Below are positions 1-9,100 of a stretch of DNA of 36,422 nt, one piece after another. The position numbers were made by a program, and so were the translations under genes. Every line of letters begins with the position of its first letter. The first letter of the stretch is position 1. The stretch spans positions 1 through 36,422 of the forward strand of contig JABAQR010000072.1 of assembly GCA_019187485.1 (NCBI GenBank), written 5' to 3'. The notes beneath the pieces are model-generated. The model saw nothing but the letters and a program-made list of their open reading frames with translations. It was not told the origin of the DNA and did no database searches. The DNA is from Lysobacterales bacterium. Its GTDB lineage: Bacteria > Pseudomonadota > Gammaproteobacteria > Xanthomonadales > SZUA-5.

Positions 1-366
1 CTGCGCCTGCGCCACCGCCGACCGCGCCGCCCGCGCCTCGTTGCCCAGGCGCTCGCGGGTGGCCGGGTCGAGCAATGCGCCCGTGGCCGGCAGCACCCGC
101 GCAAGCACCTGGCCGGCGCGGACGGCATCGCCGGGACGCCATTCGATGCGCTCCACCTGACCGAGCACCGGGGCCGCGATGCGGTAGCGGTTGACCACCC
201 GCGTGCGGCCTTCCTCGCGCAGGCTCTCGCTCAGTTCCCGCACGCTGGCGACCGCACTGTCGACGTAGACGCGCTCGCCGCGAAAGCCGAAGTACAGCAC
301 TGCCACGGTCAACAGCGCGAGGGCCAGCAGCCCCGCCCGCGCGGGGCGCGAGCGCAGCGCGCTCAA
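1..366 (-). CDS. HlyD-family efflux periplasmic adaptor, N-terminal part
   Basis: This is the first 122 codons of a gene that runs off the left edge. It starts with TTG at 366, overlapping the stop of the upstream small membrane gene as TTGA. A short basic start is followed by one membrane segment (about residues 10-27), then a periplasmic region containing RIAAPVLGQVERIEWRPGDA and AGQVLARVLP, the half-motif of a lipoyl/biotinyl-like hairpin domain of membrane fusion proteins. The cut lies at the beginning of the predicted coiled-coil arm (residues about 100-122, rich in Ala, Arg and Glu). Adaptors of this family bridge an inner-membrane pump (RND, ABC or MFS) and an outer-membrane channel. 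Which pump is involved cannot be told here. The overlap with the preceding gene suggests coupled translation. Confidence 0.8.
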   Translation of the reverse strand, partial: MSALRSRPARAGLLALALLTVAVLYFGFRGERVYVDSAVASVRELSESLREEGRTRVVNRYRIAAPVLGQVERIEWRPGDAVRAGQVLARVLPATGALLDPATRERLGNEARAARSAVAQAQ

Positions 367-638
367 GCCTCCGGCTCCGCCGGCTCAGCAGCACTCGCCT
401 TCGCCTGCTGCGCCTGCGCGCGCTTTCGCAGCAGCGCCTGCGTTTCCGGGTCCAGCGCCGCGCTCACCGGCGGCCGCGCAACACCGCTGACGCGCGCCTG
501 CACGAACAACATCAGGGTGATGAAGCTGAACACGATGACGCCGATCGGCGCGATCACGCCGCGCCAGGGATTGGTGGAGATGAAGCTGCAGGAGCCGAAA
601 CACAGCAGCGTGATCGCCAGCGAGATCCAGCGGGCCAT
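363..638 (-). CDS. Small membrane protein, unknown function
   Basis: A 91-residue protein with two probable membrane segments (about residues 4-20 and 34-54) and a charged, Ala/Gln/Glu-rich cytoplasmic-looking tail (LLRKRAQAQQAKAS). I chose the ATG at 638 because GGAG lies seven bases upstream. A longer frame from a GTG at 731 exists but adds an unconvincing basic stretch. The stop overlaps the TTG start of the HlyD-like adaptor, so the two are probably one transcript and this may be an accessory subunit of the same export system. I do not recognise the family. Confidence 0.6.
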   Translation of the reverse strand: MARWISLAITLLCFGSCSFISTNPWRGVIAPIGVIVFSFITLMLFVQARVSGVARPPVSAALDPETQALLRKRAQAQQAKASAAEPAEPEA

Positions 639-769
639 CGGGATGCTCCAGGGCCAGTCGCCGCCAGTCTGCCGAATCCGCGCCACGCTTGCCATGCAGA
701 CGAGATCGAAGCGCACGGACCACGAGGGCACGTGGGCATGCGGACCTTAAGGTACGCGGACGACTTGAT

Positions 770-1993
770 TCAGGCGCGCGGCTTGCGCTGAGCGCGTTGC
801 GCGGCCACCTGGAGCTTCGGCAGGTCCAGCCAGTCTGGCCCCTCGATCTGCAACTGGCGGTCGACGATGCGCGGCAGCAGACCTGCAGGGACACCACTGT
901 TCGAGTTCCACAGCACGGCGACGCCGAATCCCTGCTCCGGCAGCAGGCCGACCATCGCCCGGTAGCCCTGCACCGCACCGGCGTGGAACACCATGCGGTG
1001 TCCGGCGTAGTCGAACACGCGCCAACCCAGCGCGTAGCCGGCGCTGCGCAGGCGCTCGCGGCGCCAGCGCGGGCCGAGCAGTTCTCCGGGGGTGTCGACG
1101 CGACTGGTCTGCACCGCTGCGATCACCGCCGGCGGCAACACATCCGGGCGTTCGCCGAGTTGCGCCCGCATCCACAGCGCGACATCCCGGATACTGGCAT
1201 TGACCCCGGCCGCGGCCGGCAACTGGTAGTAGGTGGACTTGGGCGAGACCGCCTTCCAGCCGCCGCGCGCGTACACATGCGGGCGCGCCCAGTTGTCCCC
1301 GTCGATCAGCGCCTCGCGCCCGACCGAGGTGTCGGACATGCCGAGCGGCACCAGCAGCCGACGCCCGAGTTCGACCTGGAAGAAGCTGCCGACGGCGCCG
1401 AAGGCGGCATCCGAGGCCACGTTGAAGAGCACGTTCTGGTAGGCGTAGCAGCCGCCGACCGCGCAGGCCGGACGCACCTTCGGCAGCGCCTGGATCAGGT
1501 CGACGAGCGCCGCGTTCGCCTCGAGCTTCATGTCGAAGGTGTGGTGCGGCAAACCGGTCTGGTGACTCAGCAGCCGCTCCAGCGTCAGGGCCGCAGGTGC
1601 ATTCGGATCAGCCAACTGCAGCCCCGGCACGAGGTCGACCACGCTCTGTTTCAACGACAGGAAACCGGCGTCCTCGAGCAAGCCACAGAGCGTGCCCGCA
1701 AAGCCCTTGGACACCGAGGCCAGGCGGAACACCGTGCGCGTGTTCACCGGCGTGCCGGCGCCGCGCCAGGGCTCGCCGCCGGCGTACAGCCAGTCGGGCT
1801 GACCCGGCCGCACGATCGCCACCGTCAGCGCTGGCGCGGCGCCGCTGCGCGACACCACGTCGGCCCAGACCTGCGCCTCGCTGGCGAGGGTGTCCGGCGG
1901 CACTACCGTCGCGGTGGAATCGACGCTGGCCGCGGGCACGCCGAAGCTGGCTGCCAGTGCCAGCCACCCTGCGCACAGCCACCACAGGCGCAT
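770..1993 (-). CDS. Secreted serine hydrolase, class C beta-lactamase fold
   Basis: A 407-residue protein with a signal peptide (about residues 1-22) and the three active-site motifs of the beta-lactamase/transpeptidase-like family. SxxK is seen as S93-V-S-K96, YxN as Y185-Q-N187, and a late HAG (in FHAGAVQGY) stands in for the KTG/HxG box. Family members include AmpC enzymes, DD-peptidases and esterases (EstB type). Substrate cannot be read from motifs, and HAG rather than KTG argues for a peptidase or esterase rather than a true beta-lactamase. The start ATG at 1993 has a G-rich stretch a few bases upstream. It lies divergent to the LemA gene, with only 75 bp between them, so the two probably share a promoter region. 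There are no frame problems. Confidence 0.88.
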   Translation of the reverse strand: MRLWWLCAGWLALAASFGVPAASVDSTATVVPPDTLASEAQVWADVVSRSGAAPALTVAIVRPGQPDWLYAGGEPWRGAGTPVNTRTVFRLASVSKGFAGTLCGLLEDAGFLSLKQSVVDLVPGLQLADPNAPAALTLERLLSHQTGLPHHTFDMKLEANAALVDLIQALPKVRPACAVGGCYAYQNVLFNVASDAAFGAVGSFFQVELGRRLLVPLGMSDTSVGREALIDGDNWARPHVYARGGWKAVSPKSTYYQLPAAAGVNASIRDVALWMRAQLGERPDVLPPAVIAAVQTSRVDTPGELLGPRWRRERLRSAGYALGWRVFDYAGHRMVFHAGAVQGYRAMVGLLPEQGFGVAVLWNSNSGVPAGLLPRIVDRQLQIEGPDWLDLPKLQVAAQRAQRKPRA

Positions 1994-2068
1994 CCGAACC
2001 CCCGGTGATATCCTCGCGACAACGCGTTGAATCGTAGCGCGTTTCCTCATCGACCGGGTGGAGATCCC

Positions 2069-2659
2069 ATGCTTTCGACCGTGATCCTGTTGGTCATCCT
2101 GGTGGTCGTCGCACTGTTTTTCGTCGGCATCTACAACGGCCTCGTCACCGCCCGCAACGGCTACAAGAACGCCTTCAGCCAGATCGACGTGCAACTCACG
2201 CGGCGCCACGACCTGATCCCGAACCTCGTGGAGATCGCCAAGGGCTACATCAAGCACGAACGCGAGACCCTGGAGGCGGTGATCGCCGCGCGCAATTCGG
2301 CGGTGTCGGGCCTGAAGGCCGCGAGCGCCAATCCCGGCGACGCCGCTGCGGTGCAGCAACTCGCCGCCAGCGAGAACCAGCTCACCGGGGCGCTCGGGCG
2401 ATTGTTCGCGCTGTCCGAGTCCTATCCGGACCTCAAGGCCAACACCACGATGATGCAGCTCAGCGAGGAGCTGACCAGCACGGAGAACAAGGTCGCGTTC
2501 GCGCGCCAGGCCTACAACGACGGCGTGCTCGGCTACAACAACAAGCGCGAAGTGTTCCCGAACAACCTGATCGCCGGCATGTTCGCCTTCGGGCCTGCCA
2601 CCTACCTCGAACTCGACGATCCCGCCAAGCGCGAAGTGCCGCAGGTGAAGTTCACCTGA
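2069..2659 (+). CDS. lemA: LemA family membrane protein
   Basis: A 196-residue protein with one N-terminal membrane segment (about residues 3-20) and the LemA helical-bundle domain. It carries the characteristic stretch RRHDLIPNLVEIAKGY near residues 45-60 and the C-terminal NNKREVFPNNLIAGMFAF block. The start ATG at 2069 is preceded by GGTGGAG at good distance. The gene is followed 16 bp later by an M48 metalloprotease. LemA/M48 pairs are a recurrent arrangement in bacteria and suggest a joint role at the inner membrane, though the exact function of LemA is not established. Length and motifs match the family well. Confidence 0.93.
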   Translation: MLSTVILLVILVVVALFFVGIYNGLVTARNGYKNAFSQIDVQLTRRHDLIPNLVEIAKGYIKHERETLEAVIAARNSAVSGLKAASANPGDAAAVQQLAASENQLTGALGRLFALSESYPDLKANTTMMQLSEELTSTENKVAFARQAYNDGVLGYNNKREVFPNNLIAGMFAFGPATYLELDDPAKREVPQVKFT

Positions 2660-2675
2660 GGCGGTCGTCGGCGCG

Positions 2676-4616
2676 ATGAACTTCTTCGCGCACCAGGAAG
2701 CGGCGCGCGCGAAAAGCCGGCGCGTGATCGCACTGTTCGTGCTTTCCGTGATCGTGATCGTGGTCGCGATCGACCTCGTGGTGCTGCTGGTGCTCGGCTT
2801 TGCATCCGCCGACGCCGCCAGGCGACCCATCGACGACGAAACCATCGCCGGCGTGCTGGTCACCAGCAGCATCGTGGTGCTCGCGATCATCTCACTCGGC
2901 AGCTTCTACAAGACCTTCAGCCTGCGCGCCGGCGGCGGTGCCGTGGCGCGCGCCCTCGGCGGCACGCTGGTGCCGGAGGATCCGCGCGATTTTCACCTGA
3001 AGCGGCTGCGCAACGTGGTCGAGGAGATGTCGATCGCCTCCGGCGTGCCGGTGCCGGAGATCTACGTGCTCGACGCGGAGGCCGGCATCAATGCCTTCGC
3101 CGCCGGCTTCGCCCCCACCGACGCCGCAGTCGCGGTCACCCGTGGCGCGCTCGACCGGCTCTCGCGGGACGAGCTGCAGGGCGTGATCGCGCATGAGTTC
3201 AGTCACATCCTCAACGGCGACATGCGCCTGAACCTGCGCCTGATGGGGCTGATTTTCGGCCTGCTGGTGCTCGGCCTGTGCGGGCGCAAGGTGCTGGAGC
3301 ACACGCGCCACCGCGGCAGCCGCCGCAACGAAGGCGGCGCGCTGCTGCTGATCGCGCTGGCGGTGATGATCCTGGGCTACCTCGGGGTCTTCCTCGGGCG
3401 CCTGATGAAGGCCTACATCTCCCGCCAGCGCGAGTTTCTCGCGGACGCGTCGGCGGTCCAGTTCACGCGGCTCTCGCACGGTCTCGCCGGTGCGTTGATG
3501 AAGATCGGCGCCTTCGAGGCCGGCAGCAAGCTGACCCAGGAAGACGGCGAGGAGGTGGCGCACATGCTGTTCGGCGACGGTGTCGGCTACGGCCGGATGA
3601 CCGCGACACATCCGCCGCTGATCGAGCGAATCCGCCGCATCGACCCACGTTTCGATCCCGAACAGCTCACGCGTCTGAAGCTCGCCGAGCGCAGTTTCGA
3701 GGGCGTGGACGAGGATTCCGACCCGCCCGCAGCCGGCGCGTTGCTGGCCGGTTTTACCCCGTCCGCGGAATCGTCCGCACCGCAACTGCCGCAGGCGCGC
3801 GTCGCGGCACCATCGCCGCAGCAACTGGTCGCCGAAGTCGCCAACCCCGGCATCGCCCACGTCGAGTACGCGGCGGCGATCCGCCAGTCGCTGCCGCCGA
3901 TCCTGGCGACTGCGGCGCGCATGCGCGAACGTGCGATCGACGCTGTGCTCGCCTTGCTGCTCGCGCTTGAGGTCGACCCGGCACCGGCGCTCGCGGAGAT
4001 CGCGCACCGTCTGGGCAGCGTGCGCGCGCGCGGCAGCGAGGAGTTGCTGGTGGCGGCGCGCCAGTTGCACCCGGCGCAGCGTTTGCCGCTGGTGCAGCTT
4101 GCGCTGCCCGCACTGAAACGGCGTCCCGCGAACGAGGCCCGTCTGCTGGTCGACACCATCGACGTGCTGGTGCATCGGGACGGCCGCCTCCTGGTCTTCG
4201 AATACGTACTGGCGCGGCTGCTGCGCCAGCAACTCGGCGAAGCGATGCAACCCGGCGCCGCGAAACCCGGCGGCGCCAAGCTGCCGGCGGTGCGCCGGCA
4301 TGCTCTGGATTTGCTGGCCACGCTCGCGCGTCACGGCCACGAGCACCCCGATGTCGCACGCCGCGCGTACGCAGCCGGCGCGGCGGCGCTGTTCCCGGGC
4401 GAGGCCGTCGCCTATGCGCCACCCGCCGATTGGATCGGCGCGCTCGACAACGCGCTGCCGGCACTCGACGCGCTGCTCCCGGCTGGCAAGGAAAGCCTGG
4501 TGCTGGCGCTCGCCACCACCATCGGCCACGACGGCCGGGTGGGGATCGACGAAGCCGAGCTGCTGCGCCTGACCTGTACCCTGCTGCACTGCCCGCTGCC
4601 GCCGATCCTGGGCTGA
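2676..4616 (+). CDS. M48 family membrane zinc metalloprotease (HtpX/Ste24-like) with long C-terminal region
   Basis: A 646-residue protein. Two membrane segments (about 17-41 and 58-75) precede the peptidase domain. The zinc motif H173-E-F-S-H177 is intact, and E253 in REFLADASA is the likely third zinc ligand. Two further membrane segments lie between them (about 185-202 and 222-242). After about residue 345 a 300-residue Ala/Leu-rich helical region of unknown role follows; typical HtpX proteins are only about 290 residues. The gene is 16 bp downstream of lemA and probably cotranscribed with it. A role in membrane protein quality control is known for HtpX; for this longer type it is an inference. 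Confidence 0.88.
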   Translation: MNFFAHQEAARAKSRRVIALFVLSVIVIVVAIDLVVLLVLGFASADAARRPIDDETIAGVLVTSSIVVLAIISLGSFYKTFSLRAGGGAVARALGGTLVPEDPRDFHLKRLRNVVEEMSIASGVPVPEIYVLDAEAGINAFAAGFAPTDAAVAVTRGALDRLSRDELQGVIAHEFSHILNGDMRLNLRLMGLIFGLLVLGLCGRKVLEHTRHRGSRRNEGGALLLIALAVMILGYLGVFLGRLMKAYISRQREFLADASAVQFTRLSHGLAGALMKIGAFEAGSKLTQEDGEEVAHMLFGDGVGYGRMTATHPPLIERIRRIDPRFDPEQLTRLKLAERSFEGVDEDSDPPAAGALLAGFTPSAESSAPQLPQARVAAPSPQQLVAEVANPGIAHVEYAAAIRQSLPPILATAARMRERAIDAVLALLLALEVDPAPALAEIAHRLGSVRARGSEELLVAARQLHPAQRLPLVQLALPALKRRPANEARLLVDTIDVLVHRDGRLLVFEYVLARLLRQQLGEAMQPGAAKPGGAKLPAVRRHALDLLATLARHGHEHPDVARRAYAAGAAALFPGEAVAYAPPADWIGALDNALPALDALLPAGKESLVLALATTIGHDGRVGIDEAELLRLTCTLLHCPLPPILG

Positions 4617-5006
4617 ACGACGGAATCCGATGCTCCCGGTCGATCCCGCCGCGACGCACCCGACCGCGCGGGAGGACGGTCGTAAGCTCCAAGTGCGACA
4701 CCAAGGAAGCTCTGAACAACTCGGAGCTTCCGCGCACCACGGATGGCGCGCTCGCGGATCGAGCACGTAAGTGCTTGATCCAGCGGTGCCGAGTCCGGGC
4801 CTGTACCGGACTCGGCACGTCTGAAGAAGTCCAGGATGGACTTGTTCAGACCTTCCCTAACTGGCGATTTTTTTGATCCCTTCCTCCATGGCTTCGGCAG
4901 GCGTTCTTCATCCGAATGTCTTCCGCGGCCTGCCGTTCATTGTCGCTACTCCTCTCGCTGGCGGCGACTCGCACCCCTTGCGTCTCGCCGGTCCGCGCCG
5001 GCGCAA
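4617..5006. other. Intergenic region between convergent genes with a structured repeat
   Basis: These 390 bp lie between the end of the M48 protease gene (plus) and the end of a secreted cohesin-like gene (minus). No convincing gene is seen. Most of the region is the multi-hairpin repeat described at 4705-4851, followed by a T-run at about 4868-4874. The repeat plus T-run could help stop transcription from the left, but the spacing is not that of a classic intrinsic terminator. Confidence 0.6.
4705..4851. repeat. Multi-hairpin dispersed repeat, copy A
   Basis: Four consecutive inverted repeats are visible. They are 4705-4712 with 4724-4731 (GGAAGCTC stem); 4756-4766 with 4771-4781 (11-bp stem with one G-T pair, loop GTAA); 4786-4798 with 4806-4818 (perfect 13-bp stem around the CCGAGTCCGG core, 7-nt loop); and 4819-4832 with 4838-4851 (13 pairs and one mismatch, loop AGGAT). 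A second copy of the last three hairpins is at 20989-21104. Stems are kept while their sequence changes, which suggests a structured element. Confidence 0.8.
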
Positions 5007-5579
5007 TCACTCGAAACCGTTGCGGAACACTTGCTGCGGCCCGACGACCAGCGTGGCGTGGCGCAGCAGCAGGTGACCGTTGGCGACGGTCTCGCTCTCG
5101 GTGGCGCTGGCGTCGATCAGCGCCGCGTTGAAGGCCTGCAGGGTCAAGGTGATCGCACTGCCGGGCGGGGCGGCGGAGTCGATATCGATCAGGATCTCGC
5201 CAATCAGGTCGCCGGGCGCGGTGGCGCCGAGGGTGAAGGCCAGCGGATCGCTGTTCTCGTTGAAGGCCTTCAGGACGTACAGGTTGTCGACGCCCGGCGT
5301 GACCTGCGAGAAGAAGGCGATGCGTCCGGCCGTGACGCCGGCGTGCACGAAGCTCACGGCGTCGACGAAGGCCGGTGGAAACTGCACCTGGAAGGCGAAG
5401 GACTGGATCTCGCGGTCGGGGCCGTCGCCCTCGTTCAGCAGCGTGGCGGGCAGGTCGCGCACGTACACCGGCACGCGTGCCTGGGTGCCGGCGTCGGCGA
5501 GTTGTGCGCCCAGCGCGAGTTCGTCGGCGGCTGGCGCGGCCCCGGCGCACAGGCCGAGCGCGAGCGCGGCGGCGCGCAT
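5007..5579 (-). CDS. Secreted cohesin-like domain protein with FRNGFE C-terminus
   Basis: A 190-residue protein with a signal peptide (MRAAALALGLCAGAAPAADE region) and one beta-sandwich domain of the cohesin/CBM-like type: ARVPVYVRD opening, AFQVQFPP, APGDLIGEILIDID, and SETVANGHLLLR near the end. It is paralogous to the product of 5579-6157 and to a domain near residues 487-648 of the large protein upstream. It ends VFRNGFE, a short conserved C-terminal tail that I associate with many Xanthomonadales secreted proteins, possibly a sorting or processing signal (inference). The ATG at 5579-5577 shares one base with the preceding stop (TGATG); an in-frame TTG at 5582 is an alternative. It is the last gene of a three-gene operon. 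Confidence 0.75.
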   Translation of the reverse strand: MRAAALALGLCAGAAPAADELALGAQLADAGTQARVPVYVRDLPATLLNEGDGPDREIQSFAFQVQFPPAFVDAVSFVHAGVTAGRIAFFSQVTPGVDNLYVLKAFNENSDPLAFTLGATAPGDLIGEILIDIDSAAPPGSAITLTLQAFNAALIDASATESETVANGHLLLRHATLVVGPQQVFRNGFE

Positions 5580-6157
5580 CAATCGACCTCGATCACGCCA
5601 TCCTGCAGCCGCAGATGGCCGCTGGCGACGGTCTCGGTGAGCGTGCCGGCGGCATTGCTGAGCGTGGTCAGCAGCGGATCCAGGCGCAGTTCGATGCGCT
5701 GGCCGCGCGCCTGGCGAGGTTCCAGCGTCAGTTCGAGCACGGCCACGGTCTCGGCGGCACCCGGGCGTGCGCCGGCGGCGTCGCCGGGCGCCAGCACCAC
5801 GAGATAGGAAATGCCATCGCCGGTACGCGGCGCCGCCTCGAACACGGGCGCAGCGCGGCCGGCTTCGCGCGCTGGCAACACGCGCGCCTCGCGCACCGCC
5901 GCCGACGGCGCGAAACGCAGCCGGAAGGCGAGCCCGGAGATGCCGGCGCCGGGCCCGCGTTCCGGGCCCAGTGGCGTGCCGGGGGCATCGTGCAGGCGCA
6001 CCGGCACCCGCAGCACGTCTTCCGCCTTGGCCTGTACGCTCGCCACTTCAAGCAGCGCGCGCGGCGCGCAGTCGCGGCAAGCGTCGGCATCCGCGCCAGC
6101 GGTCGGCAGCAGCAACAGCGCCAGCGCAGACCCTGCAAGTTTGCGTGTGATCGCCAT
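5579..6157 (-). CDS. Secreted cohesin-like domain protein
   Basis: A 192-residue protein with a signal peptide (MAITRKLAGSALALLLLP, cleavage near residue 24) and a CRDC cysteine pair just after it. A single cohesin-like beta-sandwich follows: VLRVPVRLHD, GLAFRLRFAPS, TVAVLELTLEP, TETVASGHLRLQDG. The block order matches the neighbouring paralogue and the internal domain of the large dockerin protein, so this set probably arose by tandem duplication. It starts 3 bp after the stop of the large gene and its own stop overlaps the next start. Cohesin-like domains outside cellulosomes may bind dockerins or carbohydrate; which applies here is not known. Confidence 0.75.
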   Translation of the reverse strand: MAITRKLAGSALALLLLPTAGADADACRDCAPRALLEVASVQAKAEDVLRVPVRLHDAPGTPLGPERGPGAGISGLAFRLRFAPSAAVREARVLPAREAGRAAPVFEAAPRTGDGISYLVVLAPGDAAGARPGAAETVAVLELTLEPRQARGQRIELRLDPLLTTLSNAAGTLTETVASGHLRLQDGVIEVD

Positions 6158-6160
6158 GGC

Positions 6161-9100
6161 TCAGCCCCCATCGACGCCGGTGGGCGGCGGACCGCCACCG
6201 AAGAAGTAGTTGATGATGAAGAAGATGTCGGCGACGGAAACGCTGCCGTCGCCGTTCGCATCGGCGTCGCCGGCCGGCGGCGGCCCGCTCGCGAGCAGGA
6301 AGTTGATCAGATAGAAGATGTCGGCGACCTCGAGCGTGCCGTTGCCGTTGGCGTCGCCGACGGTGGTCGAGAAGTTGCGCACCGGGCAAGCCACGGATTC
6401 GGCGAAGGCGCGGTTCATCGCGCGCACCTGGTAGGCGTGGATCGTGGCGCTGTCGTAGCCGCTGTCGTCGAACTGCATCGCGGCCGCCGGCAGTTCGGCG
6501 AGCAGGAAGCCATCGCGATAAACGTGGTGCCTCCACAGGCCGGACTCGGGATCGGCCACCGCCGGCCAGGTCAAGCGCACCGAATGGTTGGCCGCCGCCA
6601 GCGCCAGCTCAGGGCACGGGGGCGGGCTGACGTCGGCCAGGCAGGCGTCGGTCTCGATGTGGATGTCGTGCGTGGGACCCATGCGCCAGGCCATCGCCAG
6701 ACCGGCGCCATCGTGCGCGGTGGCCGCGGAACCCGAGCCGCGATTGGCGAGGAAGCGGCTGGCGACGATGTTGACGCCGCCGGCCACCCGTTCGAGGCTC
6801 AGTTCGCGCATGCCGACGGTGTGCTCGTTGTCGGCCAGGTAGACCAGCCGGAAGCCGCCCGGCGCGACGTGCAGTTGCGGCGGCGTCGTGCCGAGATCGC
6901 CGGGATGGATCGCCACCGGCGCGAAGGCGCTGCTGCCGTCGCGGTTGACCACCGTGAAGTACAGCTCGTTGAACGGAGGATCCGTGCCGACGAAGGCCGC
7001 CCAGGCCACGCCGAGTTCGTTGCCGTCGTAGGCGATGCTGAGGTCGCCGGAGGCGCCGAAGGGCGGGATCGGCACCGCGAACTGGATCGGCAACTGCAGC
7101 GCGCTGCCATCCGCGCCAATCCGCGCATACAGCAGGCCGCCGTTCTGCGCGTTGCGCCAGGCCAGCGCCCAGCCTTCGCCCAGCCACTCGATGCGCAGCG
7201 CGGCGCTCGCCCCGATCGCACCCAGCGGCAGCACGAAGTGCGGCGTCACCACGGTTCCATCCGCCGCGATGCGCGTGAAGCGGTAGTTGCCGCCCTGCGC
7301 GAAGACCGCCGCGTAGTGCTCGCCATCCCAGCCGAGCTCCACCGGTCCGCCGCCGACTCCGTCGGCGACGATCAGTTCCGGCACCAGCACGCTGCCGTCG
7401 CTGGCGTAGCGCGCGAATCGCAACTGACCGGTGTTGCTGCGCCAGGCCACCGCGAAGCTCTGGCCGACCGCGGCCAGGCCAGGCCGGTTGCTGGCCGGCG
7501 TGGCCGACAGCGGCGCGAACTCGCCCTGCAGCGCGCCGCTGGCGTTGTAGATGCGTGCGTGCACGAGGTTCTGGCCGCTCGCGTTCTCGGGCCAGGCTGC
7601 GACCACGCCACCGCCGAGCACGGCCACCCGCGGTTGCCCCGGAACGATGACCGCGGTGGTGTTGCCCGGACTGTGGCCGCTGGTCAGCGCGACGATGCTG
7701 CCGAGACTGCCGTCGCCGGCTGCGAGGCGAGCGGCCACCTCCAGCGTCGTCGTTGCGTCGCTCCAGACCGTGAGCGTGCGGCTGCCGTCGGAGGCGGCGC
7801 GCGAGCGGCCGGAGGCGCGGCCGTCGAAGGCGGAGACCGGCACCGCTGGCGAGCCGTCCGCAGCGCCGGCGGCGTTCAGCAGATAGCGCGCCACTTCCTG
7901 CTGCTGCGGGAATGTGTCGACGAACAAGGCATAGCCGCCGCTGCGCCGGACCAGGCGTGGACGCTCTTCGCCGGCCGCGGCGGGGCTGACGCGCACCGCG
8001 CCGCCGGCATCGGGCACGCCGGCGGGACTGATGCGACGGGTGTACGCAGGGCACTCGGTGCCGGCGACATCGCATTCGACCCAGGCGATCAGCCAGCCCC
8101 CCGCGGGATCGGCGACGATGCTGGTGCCCCAGTAGGCATCCCACCCGGTGGCGCTGTCGATCACCGCGGGTACGCCAAGCTGGGCGACGCCGCTGCTCTC
8201 CTCGACGCGCTGGAACAGGATCTGGTTGCCATCGTTCTGCTGGGAGACGAAGACCAGGCCGTATTCGCCCGACAGCGGCTGCCAGGCGACGTCGAGATCG
8301 TAGGCGTAGTGGGTGGCCGAGGTGTGCACGGCGCTGGGTCCGACCACGGTATCGCCATTCTCGGCGAGCCGCCGGAACTGGACGCTGGAGCTGAAGGGCA
8401 AGGTCAGTTGCGGGTAGAACACGCCCCAGTGGCTGCCATCCCAGTGCGGGCGCACGATCTCGTTGAGGTTGAGGAAGCCGAGCGGCTGGGTTCCCAGCCG
8501 CCGCGGACCACGGCGCGGGGTGCCATCGGCATCGAACAGCAGGAAGCGCAAGCCGCTGACGGGGGGCGAACCGGGCGCCCCGCGCAGTTGGTCGAGCCAG
8601 ATCGCCGCATGGTGCGATCCGTTCCACCCGAGCCCGGCGAGGGTCGCGCCGGTCGCACTGTTGCTGAGCTGCACCGGTGGCGCGAGCGGTGCCAGCGTGC
8701 TGTCGTGCAGACGCTGGAAGTAGACCTGCTCGCGCGAGCCGTCCTCGCGCGCGTGGTAGACCAGGCTCCAGCCGCTGCCGGTGTGGACCACGTCGGGCGA
8801 GCGCGCCCAACGCCGCGAGGTGGTGGCCGGATCGATGCAGACCTGCGCGGCGACCGCCGGGAAGGTGGTCGCCGTGGCGCGGTTGGAGGCGCCGCCGGCG
8901 AGCGCGCCGACCAGGGTCAGCACGCGGTAGTAGTACAGGGTGCCGGCGCTGCGGCCGCCGTCGTCGAAGCTGGTGACGTCGGCGCCGACGTCCTGCACGT
9001 CGGTGTAGCTGTTGCCATCGGCCGAGCGCTGGATGCGGAAGCCGGTCTCGATGAGGTTCGGATCGTTCCAGCGCAGGCGCACGCTGTTCGCGGAAAGGGC

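Noticed and set aside
363..731. Longer version of the small membrane protein from a GTG at 731
   Set aside because: The extra N-terminus lacks family character and a ribosome binding site; the ATG at 638 has GGAG at good spacing.
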